This document shows positions 1 through 9,170 of a stretch of DNA of 64,000 nucleotides, in pieces. Within the stretch, counting starts at the first letter, position 1. Each line of letters opens with the position of its first letter. The notes under the pieces are model-generated. The model made no database searches, was not told the origin of the DNA, and worked only from the letters and a program-made list of their open reading frames with translations. This stretch comes from Actinacidiphila bryophytorum (GTDB taxonomy: Bacteria > Actinomycetota > Actinomycetes > Streptomycetales > Streptomycetaceae), in NCBI RefSeq assembly GCF_016916835.1, contig NZ_JAFFIX010000019.1, positions 86,857 to 150,856 of the forward strand, read 5' to 3'. The position numbers and the translations under genes are program-made.

Positions 1-654
1 TTCGTCGTCAGCCTGGAGCAGCGCCCCAGCGAGGTCACCGACCGCGCCGACGTGGTGCTCCCGGTCGCAGCGGTCGCCGAGAAGGCCGGCACCTTCCTCA
101 ACTGGGAGGGCCGCCTGCGGATGTTCGAGGCGGCCATCAAGCCCGACCAGGCCACCAGCAGGCACCAGCTGCCCGACGCGAGGGTGCTGACCATGCTGGC
201 CGACGCCCTCGACGTCAAGCTCGGCCTGTCCGACGTCAGGTCCGCGCGCGCCGAACTGGACAGCCTCTCCGGGTGGTCGGGCTCCTACGGCCCCGCGCCG
301 CTGGAGTCCGCGGTGCCGCTGCCCAGGCCCGAGCCGGGCCAGGCGGTGCTCGCCGGGCACCGGCTGCTGCTCGACCAGGGCCGGCTGCAGGACGGCGACG
401 ACGCGCTGGCCGCCACCCGGCACGCGGCGGTCGCCCGGCTGTCCGCGGCGACCGCGGAGGAGCTGGGCGCCAAGGACGGCGCACCGCTCACCGTGACCGG
501 CCCGGCGGGCACCACCACGCTGCCGCTGGCCGTCACCCCGATGCCCGACCACGTGGTCTGGCTCCCGCTCAACTCGACGGGCTCCGGCGTCGGCTCCGAC
601 GTCGGTGCCCGCCCGGGCCAGGTCGTAGCGATCTCTGCGGAGGCGTCCTCATGA
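1..654 (+). CDS. nuoG: NADH-quinone oxidoreductase subunit G, C-terminal part
   Basis: The frame is open from base 1, so the 5' end lies outside the window; about 217 residues are visible. NuoG is the 75-kDa iron-sulfur subunit in the peripheral arm of complex I. It carries electrons from NADH toward quinone and has a molybdopterin-oxidoreductase-like fold. The visible part starts inside that fold (ADVVLPVAAVAEKAGTFLNW is the typical segment preceding the C-terminal domain) and ends with a dinucleotide-binding-like C-terminal domain (ARPGQVVAIS). The stop TGA at 652-654 overlaps the ATG of nuoH (ATGA), so the two are probably translationally coupled. Identification rests on these segments and on the seven nuo genes that follow. 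The iron-sulfur Cys motifs are upstream and cannot be checked. Confidence 0.9.
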   Translation, partial: FVVSLEQRPSEVTDRADVVLPVAAVAEKAGTFLNWEGRLRMFEAAIKPDQATSRHQLPDARVLTMLADALDVKLGLSDVRSARAELDSLSGWSGSYGPAPLESAVPLPRPEPGQAVLAGHRLLLDQGRLQDGDDALAATRHAAVARLSAATAEELGAKDGAPLTVTGPAGTTTLPLAVTPMPDHVVWLPLNSTGSGVGSDVGARPGQVVAISAEASS

Positions 655-2042
655 GCGCATCAGTGCTCGGCGGCACCCAGCTGGCCGCCACCACGGAGAA
701 CCTGTCCTTCTTCGGCAACGACGTCTGGTGGCTGATCCTCCTCAAGGCGGTGTTCTGCTTCGCCTTCGCGATGCTGACCGTGCTGTTCTCGATCGTCTGG
801 GAGCGCAAGGTCGTCGCGTGGATGCAGCTGCGCATCGGCCCCAACCGGCACGGCCCCTGGGGCATGCTCCAGTCGCTCGCCGACGGTGTGAAGCTGATGC
901 TCAAGGAGGACATCACCGTCAAGCGGGCCGACAAGGTGGTGTTCATCCTCGCCCCGATCGTGGCGGCGATCCCCGCCTTCATGGCCTTCGCCGTGGTGCC
1001 TTTCGGCCCCGCGGACAACGAGGTGTCGATCTTCGGGCAGCGCACCGCGCTGCAGCTGACCGACCTGCCGATCGGCCTGCTCTACATCCTGGCCACGGCG
1101 TCGGTCGGCATCTACGGCATCGTGCTGGCCGGCTGGTCGTCCGGCTCGACCTACCCGCTGCTCGGCGGCCTGCGCGCGTCGGCCCAGATGATCTCCTACG
1201 AGATCGCGATGGGCCTGTCCTTCGCGGCGGTCTTCCTCTACTCCGGGTCGATGTCGACCTCGACGATCGTCGGCGCCCAGCACAACCGCTGGTACGTGAT
1301 CCTGCTGCCGGTCTCCTTCCTGGTCTACATCTGCACGATGATCGGCGAGACCAACCGGGCGCCCTTCGACATGCCCGAGTCCGAGGGCGACCTGGTCGGC
1401 GGCTTCAACACCGAGTACAGCTCGATCAAGTTCGCGCTGTTCATGCTCGCCGAGTACGTCAACATGGTGACGGTCTCCGCGGTCGCCACCACGATCTTCC
1501 TCGGCGGCTGGCGTGCCCCCTGGCCGATCAGCACCTTCTGGGAGGGCGCGAACCACGGCTGGTGGCCGATGCTCTGGTTCGTCGTCAAGGTCCAGCTGCT
1601 GCTGTTCTTCTTCATCTGGCTGCGCGGCACCCTGCCCCGGGTGCGCTACGACCAGCTGATGAAGCTCGGCTGGAAGGTGCTCATCCCGATCTCGATGGTC
1701 TGGCTGATGCTGGTCGCCGCGGTCCGCGCGATGCGCAACGAGGGCTACGACTTCAGCAAGATCGTGCTCTACATCGCCGGCGCGGTGCTCGTACTGCTGC
1801 TGATCTCGCTGCTCGCGGACCTGCTCAGGGACCGCGAGGACAAGAAGAAGCCCGGCGAGGGCGGGCTGCTGGCCCCGCCGGACAGGTTCGACCCGATGGC
1901 CGGCGGCTACCCCGTACCGCCGCTGCCAGGGCAGCAGGTGCAGCGGGTGCCGCGCCGCCCCAGCCGGGCGGAGCCCCAACTCGTCGGCGCATCCGGCCAG
2001 GACGCCCCGGAGCAGGAGAAGCAGGAGGACGGCGATGCCTGA
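651..2042 (+). CDS. nuoH: NADH-quinone oxidoreductase subunit H
   Basis: NuoH is the membrane subunit at the heel of complex I that lines the quinone-binding cavity. The 463-residue product shows the conserved blocks WERKVVAWMQLRIGPNRHGPWG near residue 45, ADGVKLMLKED and ETNRAPFDMPESEGDLVGGFNTEY, with about eight hydrophobic segments. It is longer than the E. coli protein (about 325 residues) because of a hydrophilic, proline-rich tail after the last membrane helix, from about residue 395. Extensions of this sort are common in actinomycete nuo subunits. The ATG at 651 is preceded by GGAGG seven bases upstream and overlaps the nuoG stop. The 3' end overlaps nuoI by eight bases. Confidence 0.97.
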   Translation: MSASVLGGTQLAATTENLSFFGNDVWWLILLKAVFCFAFAMLTVLFSIVWERKVVAWMQLRIGPNRHGPWGMLQSLADGVKLMLKEDITVKRADKVVFILAPIVAAIPAFMAFAVVPFGPADNEVSIFGQRTALQLTDLPIGLLYILATASVGIYGIVLAGWSSGSTYPLLGGLRASAQMISYEIAMGLSFAAVFLYSGSMSTSTIVGAQHNRWYVILLPVSFLVYICTMIGETNRAPFDMPESEGDLVGGFNTEYSSIKFALFMLAEYVNMVTVSAVATTIFLGGWRAPWPISTFWEGANHGWWPMLWFVVKVQLLLFFFIWLRGTLPRVRYDQLMKLGWKVLIPISMVWLMLVAAVRAMRNEGYDFSKIVLYIAGAVLVLLLISLLADLLRDREDKKKPGEGGLLAPPDRFDPMAGGYPVPPLPGQQVQRVPRRPSRAEPQLVGASGQDAPEQEKQEDGDA

Positions 2043-2694
2043 GTTCCTCGGCCCGGTCGCAGGCTTCGGCGTGACCTTCAAGGCCATGTTCAAGAAGCGG
2101 CTGACCGAGCAGTACCCCGAGTACAAGAAGCCCACAGCCCCGCGCTTCCACGGCCGCCACCAGCTCAACCGGCACCCGGACGGCCTGGAGAAGTGCGTCG
2201 GCTGCGAGCTGTGCGCCTGGGCGTGCCCGGCGGACGCGATCTACGTGGAGGGCGCGGACAACACCGACGAGGAGCGCTACTCCCCGGGTGAGCGCTACGG
2301 CCGCGTCTACCAGATCAACTACGCCCGCTGCATCCTGTGCGGGCTGTGCATCGAGGCGTGCCCGACCCGCGCGCTGACCATGACCAACGAGTACGAACTC
2401 GCCGACAGGACCCGCGAGTCGCTGATCTTCACCAAGGAGCAGCTGCTGGCGGGGCTTGAGGAGGGCATGGTCGAGTCGCCGCACTCGATCTTCCCCGGCA
2501 TGGACGAGGGCGACTACTACCGCGGCCTGGTCACCGAGGCCGCGCCCGGCACCGTACGGCAGGTCGCGGTCTCCAAGGGCGAGAAGCCCGACGAGACCGT
2601 CGAGAACGCCGACGAGTCAGCAGCGGTCCAGGAGGACGCCGAGATCACCGCCCCCGGCGGTTCTGCTCCGGCGGGAACGGGGGCCGAGGCATGA
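2035..2694 (+). CDS. nuoI: NADH-quinone oxidoreductase subunit I (2x[4Fe-4S])
   Basis: NuoI is the peripheral-arm ferredoxin-like subunit that carries clusters N6a and N6b and passes electrons toward NuoB. Two canonical [4Fe-4S] motifs are present: CVGCELCAWACP near residue 58 and CILCGLCIEACP near residue 100. The 219-residue product is about 40 longer than the E. coli protein, and the extra sequence is an acidic C-terminal tail. The ATG at 2035 has an upstream GGAGGA and overlaps the end of nuoH. The TGA overlaps the nuoJ start as ATGA. A paralogue, nuoI2, lies at 45562-46161. Confidence 0.97.
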   Translation: MPEFLGPVAGFGVTFKAMFKKRLTEQYPEYKKPTAPRFHGRHQLNRHPDGLEKCVGCELCAWACPADAIYVEGADNTDEERYSPGERYGRVYQINYARCILCGLCIEACPTRALTMTNEYELADRTRESLIFTKEQLLAGLEEGMVESPHSIFPGMDEGDYYRGLVTEAAPGTVRQVAVSKGEKPDETVENADESAAVQEDAEITAPGGSAPAGTGAEA

Positions 2695-3569
2695 TGCCGC
2701 TCGCGGCAGCCGCCGCCTCCCAGACCTCCACCGGTGAGGCCGTGCAGTTCTGGATCCTGGGCACGGTCGCCGTGCTCGGCGCCCTGGGCACGGTCCTGAT
2801 GAAGAAGTCCATCCACAGCGCCCTGTCGCTGGCCGGCACGATGATCATCCTGGCGGTCTTCTACCTGGCGCAGGGCGCGTACTTCCTGGGCGTCGTCCAG
2901 ATCGTCGTCTACACCGGCGCGATCATGATGCTGTTCCTCTTCGTGGTCATGCTGGTCGGCATCACCGCGGCGGACTCCCTCAAGGAGACGCTCAAGGGCC
3001 AGCGCATCATGGCCGCCGTGTGCGGGTTCGGCTTCGGCATCCTGCTGATCGCCGGTATCGCCAACGCCTCGCTGGACACCTTCGCCGGCACCGGCGCCGC
3101 CAACGCGGCCGACGGCGGCAACGTCCAGGGCCTGGCGCACCTGCTGTTCACCAAGTACGTGTGGGCCTTCGAGATCACCGGCGCCCTGCTGATCACCGCG
3201 GCCGTCGGCGCGATGGTGCTCACCCACCGGGAGCGCACCGAGGAGCGCCGCACCCAGCGCGAGCTGTCCGAGACCCGGGTGCGCGAGGGCCGCCAGGTCA
3301 CCCCGCTGCCCGCGCCCGGCACCTACGCCCGGCACAACGCGGTCGACATCCCCGCACTGCTGCCCGACGGCACGATCTCCGAGCTGTCGGTCAGCTCCAC
3401 CCTGCGCGAGCGCGGCCAGGTCCGCGACGTGTCGGGTGACGCCATGCGGCGGCTGGCCGAACTGGAGCAGAGTTCCGACCGCTGGCTCGGCCGCGACGAG
3501 CCGCGCCCCGCGGTCGGTTCCGCCGGCCGGGCCGAGAACAACGACCGGGCCGAGGAGGGCGCCAAGTGA
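2691..3569 (+). CDS. nuoJ: NADH-quinone oxidoreductase subunit J
   Basis: NuoJ is a small membrane subunit of the proton-pumping arm. The N-terminal 170 residues hold five hydrophobic segments and the conserved YLAQGAYFLGVVQIVVYTGAIMMLFLFVVML block (helix 3, site of the pi-bulge in characterised complexes). The remaining ~110 residues form a charged tail not present in E. coli NuoJ (184 residues), giving 292 in total. The ATG at 2691 overlaps the nuoI stop, and an in-frame ATG at 2694 follows directly, so the exact first codon is open. The stop overlaps the GTG of nuoK (GTGA). Confidence 0.95.
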   Translation: MMPLAAAAASQTSTGEAVQFWILGTVAVLGALGTVLMKKSIHSALSLAGTMIILAVFYLAQGAYFLGVVQIVVYTGAIMMLFLFVVMLVGITAADSLKETLKGQRIMAAVCGFGFGILLIAGIANASLDTFAGTGAANAADGGNVQGLAHLLFTKYVWAFEITGALLITAAVGAMVLTHRERTEERRTQRELSETRVREGRQVTPLPAPGTYARHNAVDIPALLPDGTISELSVSSTLRERGQVRDVSGDAMRRLAELEQSSDRWLGRDEPRPAVGSAGRAENNDRAEEGAK

Positions 3570-3865
3570 ATCCGGCCAACTACCTGTACCTGTCGGCGCT
3601 GCTGTTCACCATCGGCGCCGCCGGTGTCCTGATCCGGCGCAACGCGATCGTCGTCTTCATGTGCGTCGAGCTGATGCTGAACGCCTGCAACCTGGCGTTC
3701 GTCACCTTCTCCCGGCTGCACGGCAACCTCGACGGGCAGGTCATCGCCTTCTTCACGATGGTCGTGGCCGCCGCCGAGGTCGTGGTCGGGCTCGCGATCA
3801 TCGTGTCGATCTTCCGTTCCCGCCACTCGGCCTCGGTCGACGACGCCAATCTCATGAAGCTGTAG
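3566..3865 (+). CDS. nuoK: NADH-quinone oxidoreductase subunit K
   Basis: This 99-residue protein has three transmembrane helices and the hallmark segment VFMCVELMLNACNLAFVTFSR. Its glutamate lies in the membrane proton path of complex I. A second acidic residue is in VVAAAEVVVGLAIIV. Length and hydropathy match the NuoK family (about 100 residues). The start is GTG within a GTGA overlap with nuoJ, so expression is probably coupled to upstream translation. Thirteen bases separate it from nuoL. The paralogue nuoK2 (46766-47164) has the same core plus a hydrophilic tail that this copy lacks. Confidence 0.96.
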   Translation: MNPANYLYLSALLFTIGAAGVLIRRNAIVVFMCVELMLNACNLAFVTFSRLHGNLDGQVIAFFTMVVAAAEVVVGLAIIVSIFRSRHSASVDDANLMKL

Positions 3866-3878
3866 AGGGGCTGCGACA

Positions 3879-5783
3879 GTGGAAACCCTGATCGGACTGC
3901 TCGTCGCGGCGCCGCTGCTCGGCGCGGGCGTCCTGCTGACCGGCGGCAAGCGGCTCGACCGCGTCGGCCACTGGATCGGCACGCTGCTCGCGCTGCTGTC
4001 CTTCGTGTTCGGCGCGGTCCTGTTCACCAACATGCTGGGCAAGGACGCCGACGCGCGGACCCTGAACTCGCACCTGTTCACCTGGGTCCCCGTCGACGGC
4101 TTCCAGGCCGACGTCGGCTTCCAGCTCGACCAGCTGTCGATGACGTTCGTGCTGCTGATCACCGGTGTGGGCACCCTGATCCACATCTACTCGATCGGCT
4201 ACATGGCGCACGACGAGCGCCGCCGCCGCTTCTTCGGCTACCTCAACCTCTTCCTCGCGGCGATGCTGCTGCTGGTCGTGGCCGACAACTACTTCCTGCT
4301 GTACGCCGGCTGGGAGGGCGTGGGCCTGGCCTCGTACCTGCTGATCGGCTTCTGGCAGCACAAGCCGAGCGCGGCGACCGCGGCGAAGAAGGCCTTCATC
4401 GTCAACCGGGTCGGCGACATCGGCCTGTCGGTGGCGATCATGCTGATGTTCACCACCTTCGGCTCCTTCGCCTTCAACCAGGTGCTGCCGCAGGCGCAGC
4501 AGGCGTCCACCACGCAGCACGCCACGATCACCGGCATCGGCTTCATGCTGCTGCTCGCCGCGTGCGGCAAGTCCGCGCAGGTGCCGCTGCAGTCCTGGCT
4601 CGGCGACGCGATGGAGGGCCCGACCCCGGTCTCGGCCCTCATCCACGCGGCGACCATGGTGACCGCGGGCGTCTACCTCATCACCCGCTCGGGTGCGATC
4701 TTCAACGCGGCGCCCGACGCGCAGACCGCGGTGGTCACCGTCGGCGCGGTCACGCTGCTCTTCGGTGCGATCGTCGGTTGCGCGAAGGACGACATCAAGA
4801 AGGCGCTGGCCGGCTCCACGATGTCGCAGATCGGCTACATGATCATGGCGGCCGGGCTCGGCCCGATCGGCTACGTCTTCGCGATCATGCACCTGGTCAC
4901 CCACGGCTTCTTCAAGGCCGGGCTGTTCCTCGGCGCCGGCTCGGTCATGCACGGCATGAACGACGAGGTGGACATGCGCCGCTACGGCGGCCTGCGCAAG
5001 TACATGCCGGTCACCTTCGTCACCTTCGGCCTCGGCTACCTGGCCATCATCGGCTTCCCCGGCCTGTCCGGCTTCTTCTCCAAGGACAAGATCATCGAAG
5101 CCGCCTTCGCCAAGGGCGGCACCGAGGGCTGGATCCTCGGCGGCGCGGCCCTGCTGGGCGCGGCCATCACCGCCTTCTACATGACGCGCGTGATGCTGAT
5201 GACCTTCTTCGGCGAGAAGCGCTGGCAGCCGGACGCAGAGGGCCACGAGCCGCACCCGCACGAGTCGCCGTCCTCGATGACCATCCCGATGATCATCCTG
5301 GCCTTCGGCTCGGTCTTCGCCGGCGCCTTCTTCAGCATCAACGACCGCTTCCTGAAGTGGCTGGAGCCGGTCACCGGGCACTCCGAGGGCGACTCGCCGG
5401 TCAGCGCCGGCACCGTCACCGGCGCCACGATGGTGTGCCTGGTCGTCGGCGTCGGCATCGCCTGGCTGATCTACGGCCGCCGGCCCGTCCCCGCGGTCGC
5501 GCCGCGCGGCTCGCTCGCCACCAGGGCGGCCCGCCGCGACCTCTACCAGGACGACTTCAACCACGTCGTGCTGGTCCGCGGCGGTGAGCACCTCACCCGC
5601 TCGCTGGTCTACCTCGACCACTCCCTGGTCGACGGCGTCGTCAACGGCACCGCCGCCTCGGTCGGCGGCCTGTCAGGGCGGCTCCGCAAGCTGCAGAACG
5701 GCTACGTCCGCTCGTACGCCGTCTCGATGCTCGGCGGCACCGCGGTACTGGTCGCCGCGACTCTCCTGATGAGGGCGGTCTGA
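3879..5783 (+). CDS. nuoL: NADH-quinone oxidoreductase subunit L
   Basis: NuoL is the distal antiporter-like proton-pumping subunit of complex I. The 634-residue product has the typical multi-helix core with the segments YAGWEGVGLASYLLIGFW (the key glutamate of helix 5), KSAQVPLQSWLGDAMEGPTPVSALIHAATMV, CAKDDIKKALAGSTMSQIGYM and MHLVTHGFFKAGLFLGAGSVMHGM. The C-terminus carries the lateral helix and final membrane helix expected for NuoL, which distinguishes it from NuoM and NuoN. The GTG start at 3879 has GAGGGG eight bases upstream. Two bases separate its stop from the ATG of nuoM. Confidence 0.96.
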   Translation: METLIGLLVAAPLLGAGVLLTGGKRLDRVGHWIGTLLALLSFVFGAVLFTNMLGKDADARTLNSHLFTWVPVDGFQADVGFQLDQLSMTFVLLITGVGTLIHIYSIGYMAHDERRRRFFGYLNLFLAAMLLLVVADNYFLLYAGWEGVGLASYLLIGFWQHKPSAATAAKKAFIVNRVGDIGLSVAIMLMFTTFGSFAFNQVLPQAQQASTTQHATITGIGFMLLLAACGKSAQVPLQSWLGDAMEGPTPVSALIHAATMVTAGVYLITRSGAIFNAAPDAQTAVVTVGAVTLLFGAIVGCAKDDIKKALAGSTMSQIGYMIMAAGLGPIGYVFAIMHLVTHGFFKAGLFLGAGSVMHGMNDEVDMRRYGGLRKYMPVTFVTFGLGYLAIIGFPGLSGFFSKDKIIEAAFAKGGTEGWILGGAALLGAAITAFYMTRVMLMTFFGEKRWQPDAEGHEPHPHESPSSMTIPMIILAFGSVFAGAFFSINDRFLKWLEPVTGHSEGDSPVSAGTVTGATMVCLVVGVGIAWLIYGRRPVPAVAPRGSLATRAARRDLYQDDFNHVVLVRGGEHLTRSLVYLDHSLVDGVVNGTAASVGGLSGRLRKLQNGYVRSYAVSMLGGTAVLVAATLLMRAV

Positions 5784-5785
5784 TC

Positions 5786-7381
5786 ATGTCCTTTCCCCTG
5801 CTCACCGTGACCGCCGCGGTGCCCGCCGTGGGTGCGGTCGTCACCGCTGCGGTGCCCGCCGCCCAGCGGACCACCGCCAAGTACACGGCGCTGCTGTTCT
5901 CGCTCGCCACGCTGGTCTTCGCGGCCGTCGCCCTGGTCAGGTTCGACCCGGACGGCGACCGCTACCAGCTGACCGAGTCGCACGCCTGGATCAAGGACTT
6001 CGGGCTGCGCTACGACCTCGGCGTCGACGGCATCGCCGTCGTCATGGTCGCGCTGACCGCCCTGCTGATCCCGTTCGTGATGCTGGCCGGCTGGCACGAC
6101 GCCGACCCGCTCGAAGACGCCAACCCCAACCGGCGGTGGCGGCCCACCCAGGGCTTCTTCGCGCTGATCCTGCTGGTCGAGGCCATGGTGGTGCTCTCCT
6201 TCGAGGCCACCGACGTCTTCCTCTTCTACATCTTCTTCGAAGCCATGCTCATCCCGATGTACTTCCTCATCGGCGGCTTCGGCGACCGCGCCCACGCGGG
6301 AGGCGAGGAGGAGGCGGCACGGCAGCGGTCCTACGCGGCCGTGAAGTTCCTGCTCTACAACCTCGCCGGCGGCCTGATCATGCTGGCCGCGGTCATCGGC
6401 CTGTACGTCGTGACCGCCCACCAGCTGGGCACCGGCACCTTCTCCCTGCAGGAGATCCTGTCGGCCCGCGCCAGCGGCAAGCTGGACATCGAGACGTCCA
6501 CCGAGCGCTGGCTCTTCCTCGGCTTCTTCTTCGCCTTCGCGGTCAAGGCCCCGCTGTGGCCGCTGCACACCTGGCTGCCCAACGCCATGGGCGAGTCCAC
6601 CGCACCGGTCGCCGTGCTGATCACCGCGGTCGTCGACAAGGTCGGCACCTTCGCGATGCTGCGCTTCTGCCTCCAGCTCTTCCCCGAGGCGTCCAAGTGG
6701 GCGGCCCCGGTGATCCTGGTGCTCGCGCTGATCAGCATCATCTACGGCGCCCTGCTCGCCGTCGGCCAGCGCGACATCAAGCGGCTGATCGCCTACGCGT
6801 CCGTGTCGCACTTCGGCTTCATCATCCTGGGCATCTTCGCGATGACCAGCCAGGGCCAGTCCGGCGCCACGCTCTACATGGTCAACCACGGCATCTCGAC
6901 GGCCGCGCTCATGCTGGTCGCCGGCTTCCTGATCACCCGGCGCGGCTCCCGGCTCATCGCCGACTTCGGCGGTGTGCAGAAGGTCGCCCCGATCCTGGCC
7001 GGCACCTTCCTGATCGGCGGCCTCGCCACCCTCTCGCTGCCGGGCCTCGCGCCCTTCGTCAGCGAGTTCCTGGTCCTGGTCGGCACCTTCAGCCGCTACC
7101 CCGTCCTCGGCATCATCGCGACGCTGGGCATCGTGCTGGCCGCGCTGTACGTCCTGGTGCTCTACCAGCGCACCATGACAGGCCCCGTCAAGGCCGGCAT
7201 CGAGGGCATGACCGACCTCAAGGCCCGTGAACTGCTGGTGGTCACCCCGCTGATCGCCCTGCTGCTCTTCCTGGGCGTCTACCCCAAGCCGGTCACCGAC
7301 ATCGTCAACCCCTCGGTGCACCACACGCTCTCCGACGTGCACAAGACCGACCCCAAGCCCGCGCTGGAGGCGAAGAAGTGA
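5786..7381 (+). CDS. nuoM: NADH-quinone oxidoreductase subunit M
   Basis: NuoM is the second antiporter-like membrane subunit. The 531-residue product contains the family blocks DVFLFYIFFEAMLIPMYFLIG (catalytic glutamate in FFE), FAVKAPLWPLHTWLPNAMGESTAPVAVLITAVVDKVGTF, QRDIKRLIAYASVSHFGFIILG and the loop LPGLAPFVSEFLVLVGTF. About 14 transmembrane segments are expected. The ATG at 5786 lies two bases after the nuoL stop, and the TGA overlaps the nuoN GTG (GTGA). Its paralogue is nuoM2 at 49156-50721. Confidence 0.96.
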   Translation: MSFPLLTVTAAVPAVGAVVTAAVPAAQRTTAKYTALLFSLATLVFAAVALVRFDPDGDRYQLTESHAWIKDFGLRYDLGVDGIAVVMVALTALLIPFVMLAGWHDADPLEDANPNRRWRPTQGFFALILLVEAMVVLSFEATDVFLFYIFFEAMLIPMYFLIGGFGDRAHAGGEEEAARQRSYAAVKFLLYNLAGGLIMLAAVIGLYVVTAHQLGTGTFSLQEILSARASGKLDIETSTERWLFLGFFFAFAVKAPLWPLHTWLPNAMGESTAPVAVLITAVVDKVGTFAMLRFCLQLFPEASKWAAPVILVLALISIIYGALLAVGQRDIKRLIAYASVSHFGFIILGIFAMTSQGQSGATLYMVNHGISTAALMLVAGFLITRRGSRLIADFGGVQKVAPILAGTFLIGGLATLSLPGLAPFVSEFLVLVGTFSRYPVLGIIATLGIVLAALYVLVLYQRTMTGPVKAGIEGMTDLKARELLVVTPLIALLLFLGVYPKPVTDIVNPSVHHTLSDVHKTDPKPALEAKK

Positions 7382-9024
7382 GCGCATCCTCCGTCCACAG
7401 CCTGTGGACAACGGCGGCGCCAGTCGCCGACAAGTTCCCCACGCCGCACATCGAGTACGCCCAGCTGTCGCCGGTCCTGATCGTCCTGGGGGCCGCGGCG
7501 CTCGGCGTGCTGGTCGAGGCCTTCCTGCCCCGCAGGTCCCGCTACACCGCCCAGGTCGCCCTGGCCGCGCTCGGCCTCGCCGCCGCCTTCGCGGCGATCG
7601 TGGCACTGGCCGACAAGGGCTACGGCACCACCAAGGCGCACATCGCGGCCATGGGGGCGGTCGCCGTCGACGGCCCCGCGCTCTTCCTCCAGGGCACCAT
7701 CCTGCTGGTCGGCTTCGTCGCGATCTTCACCTTCGCCGAACGCCGGCTCGACCCCCGGGCGCACGGCAACCAGGTCGACTCCTTCGCCGCGCAGGGCTCC
7801 GCCGTGCCCGGCAGCGACCAGGAGAAGGCGGCCGTGCGGGCCGGCTTCACCAGCACCGAGGTCTTCCCGCTGCTGATGTTCGCCGTCGGCGGCATGCTGA
7901 TCTTCCCGGCCGCCAACGACCTGCTGACGCTGTTCGTGGCCCTGGAGGTCTTCTCGCTGCCGCTGTACATCCTGTGCGCGCTGGCCCGCCGCAACCGCCT
8001 GATGTCCCAGGAAGCCGCCGTCAAGTACTTCCTGCTCGGCGCCTTCTCCTCGGCCTTCCTGCTGTTCGGCATCGCCCTGCTCTACGGATACGCCGGCACC
8101 GTCTCGTACTCCGGCATCTCGTCGGTCATCGACGGCACCGCCCCGATGAACCCGGCGCTCGCCGACACCACAGGCAACGACGCGCTGCTGCTCATCGGCC
8201 TCGCCATGGTCGCCATGGGCCTGCTCTTCAAGGTCGGAGCCGTGCCCTTCCACATGTGGACGCCCGACGTCTACCAGGGCGCGCCCACCCCGGTCACCGG
8301 CTTCATGGCGTCCGCCACCAAGGTCGCCGCCTTCGGGGCGCTGCTGCGGCTGCTGTACGTCGTGCTCCCCGGCATGCGCTGGGACTGGCGTCCCGTCATG
8401 TGGGGCGTCGCGATCCTCACGATGCTGGCCGGTGCGGTCATCGCGGTCACCCAGACCGACGTCAAGCGGCTCCTGGCGTACTCCTCGATCGCCCACGCCG
8501 GCTTCATCCTCGCCGGCGTCATCGCCACCACCCCTGACGGGATCTCCTCCGTCCTGTTCTACCTCGCGGCCTACTCCTTCGTGACGCTCGGCGCCTTCGC
8601 CGTCGTCACGCTGGTCCGCGACGCCGGAGGCGAGGCCACGCACCTGTCGCGGTGGGCCGGGCTCGGCCGCCGCTCCCCGCTCGTCGCCGCGGTCTTCGCG
8701 GTCTTCCTCCTCGCCTTCGCGGGCATCCCGCTCACGTCCGGCTTCGCGGGGAAGTTCGCGGTCTTCACCGCGGCGGCACAAGGCGGGGCCATGCCGCTGG
8801 TCATCGTCGGCGTCATCTCGTCGGCGATCGCCGCGTTCTTCTATATCCGGGTGATCGTGCTCATGTTCTTCTCGGAGCCCAAGCCCGACGGTCCGACCGT
8901 CGCGGTCCCCTCCCTGATGACCTCGACGGCCATCGCCGTCGGAGTAGCCGTCACCCTCGTCCTGGGCCTGGCCCCCCAGTACTTCCTCGACCTGGCCGAC
9001 AAGGCGGGCATCTTCGTCCGCTAG
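7378..9024 (+). CDS. nuoN: NADH-quinone oxidoreductase subunit N
   Basis: NuoN is the third antiporter-like membrane subunit and the last gene of the main complex I operon. The 548-residue product shows NDLLTLFVALEVFSLPLYILCAL (helix 5 glutamate), FKVGAVPFHMWTPDVYQGAPTPVTGFMASATKVAAFG and TQTDVKRLLAYSSIAHAGFILAG. These blocks distinguish it from NuoL and NuoM. The N-terminus is longer than usual, with hydrophilic inserts between early helices (about residues 120-155). The start is GTG in a GTGA overlap with nuoM. No clear terminator follows; the 3' flank is a repeat-rich region whose hairpins could end transcription. Confidence 0.95.
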   Translation: MSASSVHSLWTTAAPVADKFPTPHIEYAQLSPVLIVLGAAALGVLVEAFLPRRSRYTAQVALAALGLAAAFAAIVALADKGYGTTKAHIAAMGAVAVDGPALFLQGTILLVGFVAIFTFAERRLDPRAHGNQVDSFAAQGSAVPGSDQEKAAVRAGFTSTEVFPLLMFAVGGMLIFPAANDLLTLFVALEVFSLPLYILCALARRNRLMSQEAAVKYFLLGAFSSAFLLFGIALLYGYAGTVSYSGISSVIDGTAPMNPALADTTGNDALLLIGLAMVAMGLLFKVGAVPFHMWTPDVYQGAPTPVTGFMASATKVAAFGALLRLLYVVLPGMRWDWRPVMWGVAILTMLAGAVIAVTQTDVKRLLAYSSIAHAGFILAGVIATTPDGISSVLFYLAAYSFVTLGAFAVVTLVRDAGGEATHLSRWAGLGRRSPLVAAVFAVFLLAFAGIPLTSGFAGKFAVFTAAAQGGAMPLVIVGVISSAIAAFFYIRVIVLMFFSEPKPDGPTVAVPSLMTSTAIAVGVAVTLVLGLAPQYFLDLADKAGIFVR

Positions 9025-9170
9025 CCCCTGCGGGCTGCTTCCCCCCGTCCCCCCGGCTGCAGGTCCCCCGACCCGCACCCGGGGGGTCCCCTTTCCCCGC
9101 CGGCCCACCGGCAGGGGTGGCCGCATCTGCGGCTGCCGCCATGTGGGCGCGCGCAACCCACCACCGGCCG

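Noticed and set aside
660..2168. Long minus-strand open frame antisense to nuoH, and many similar frames antisense to the other nuo genes
   Set aside because: The translations are Arg/Gly/His/Asp-rich shadows with no family blocks, caused by high GC at third codon positions. The plus-strand frames carry clear nuo signatures.
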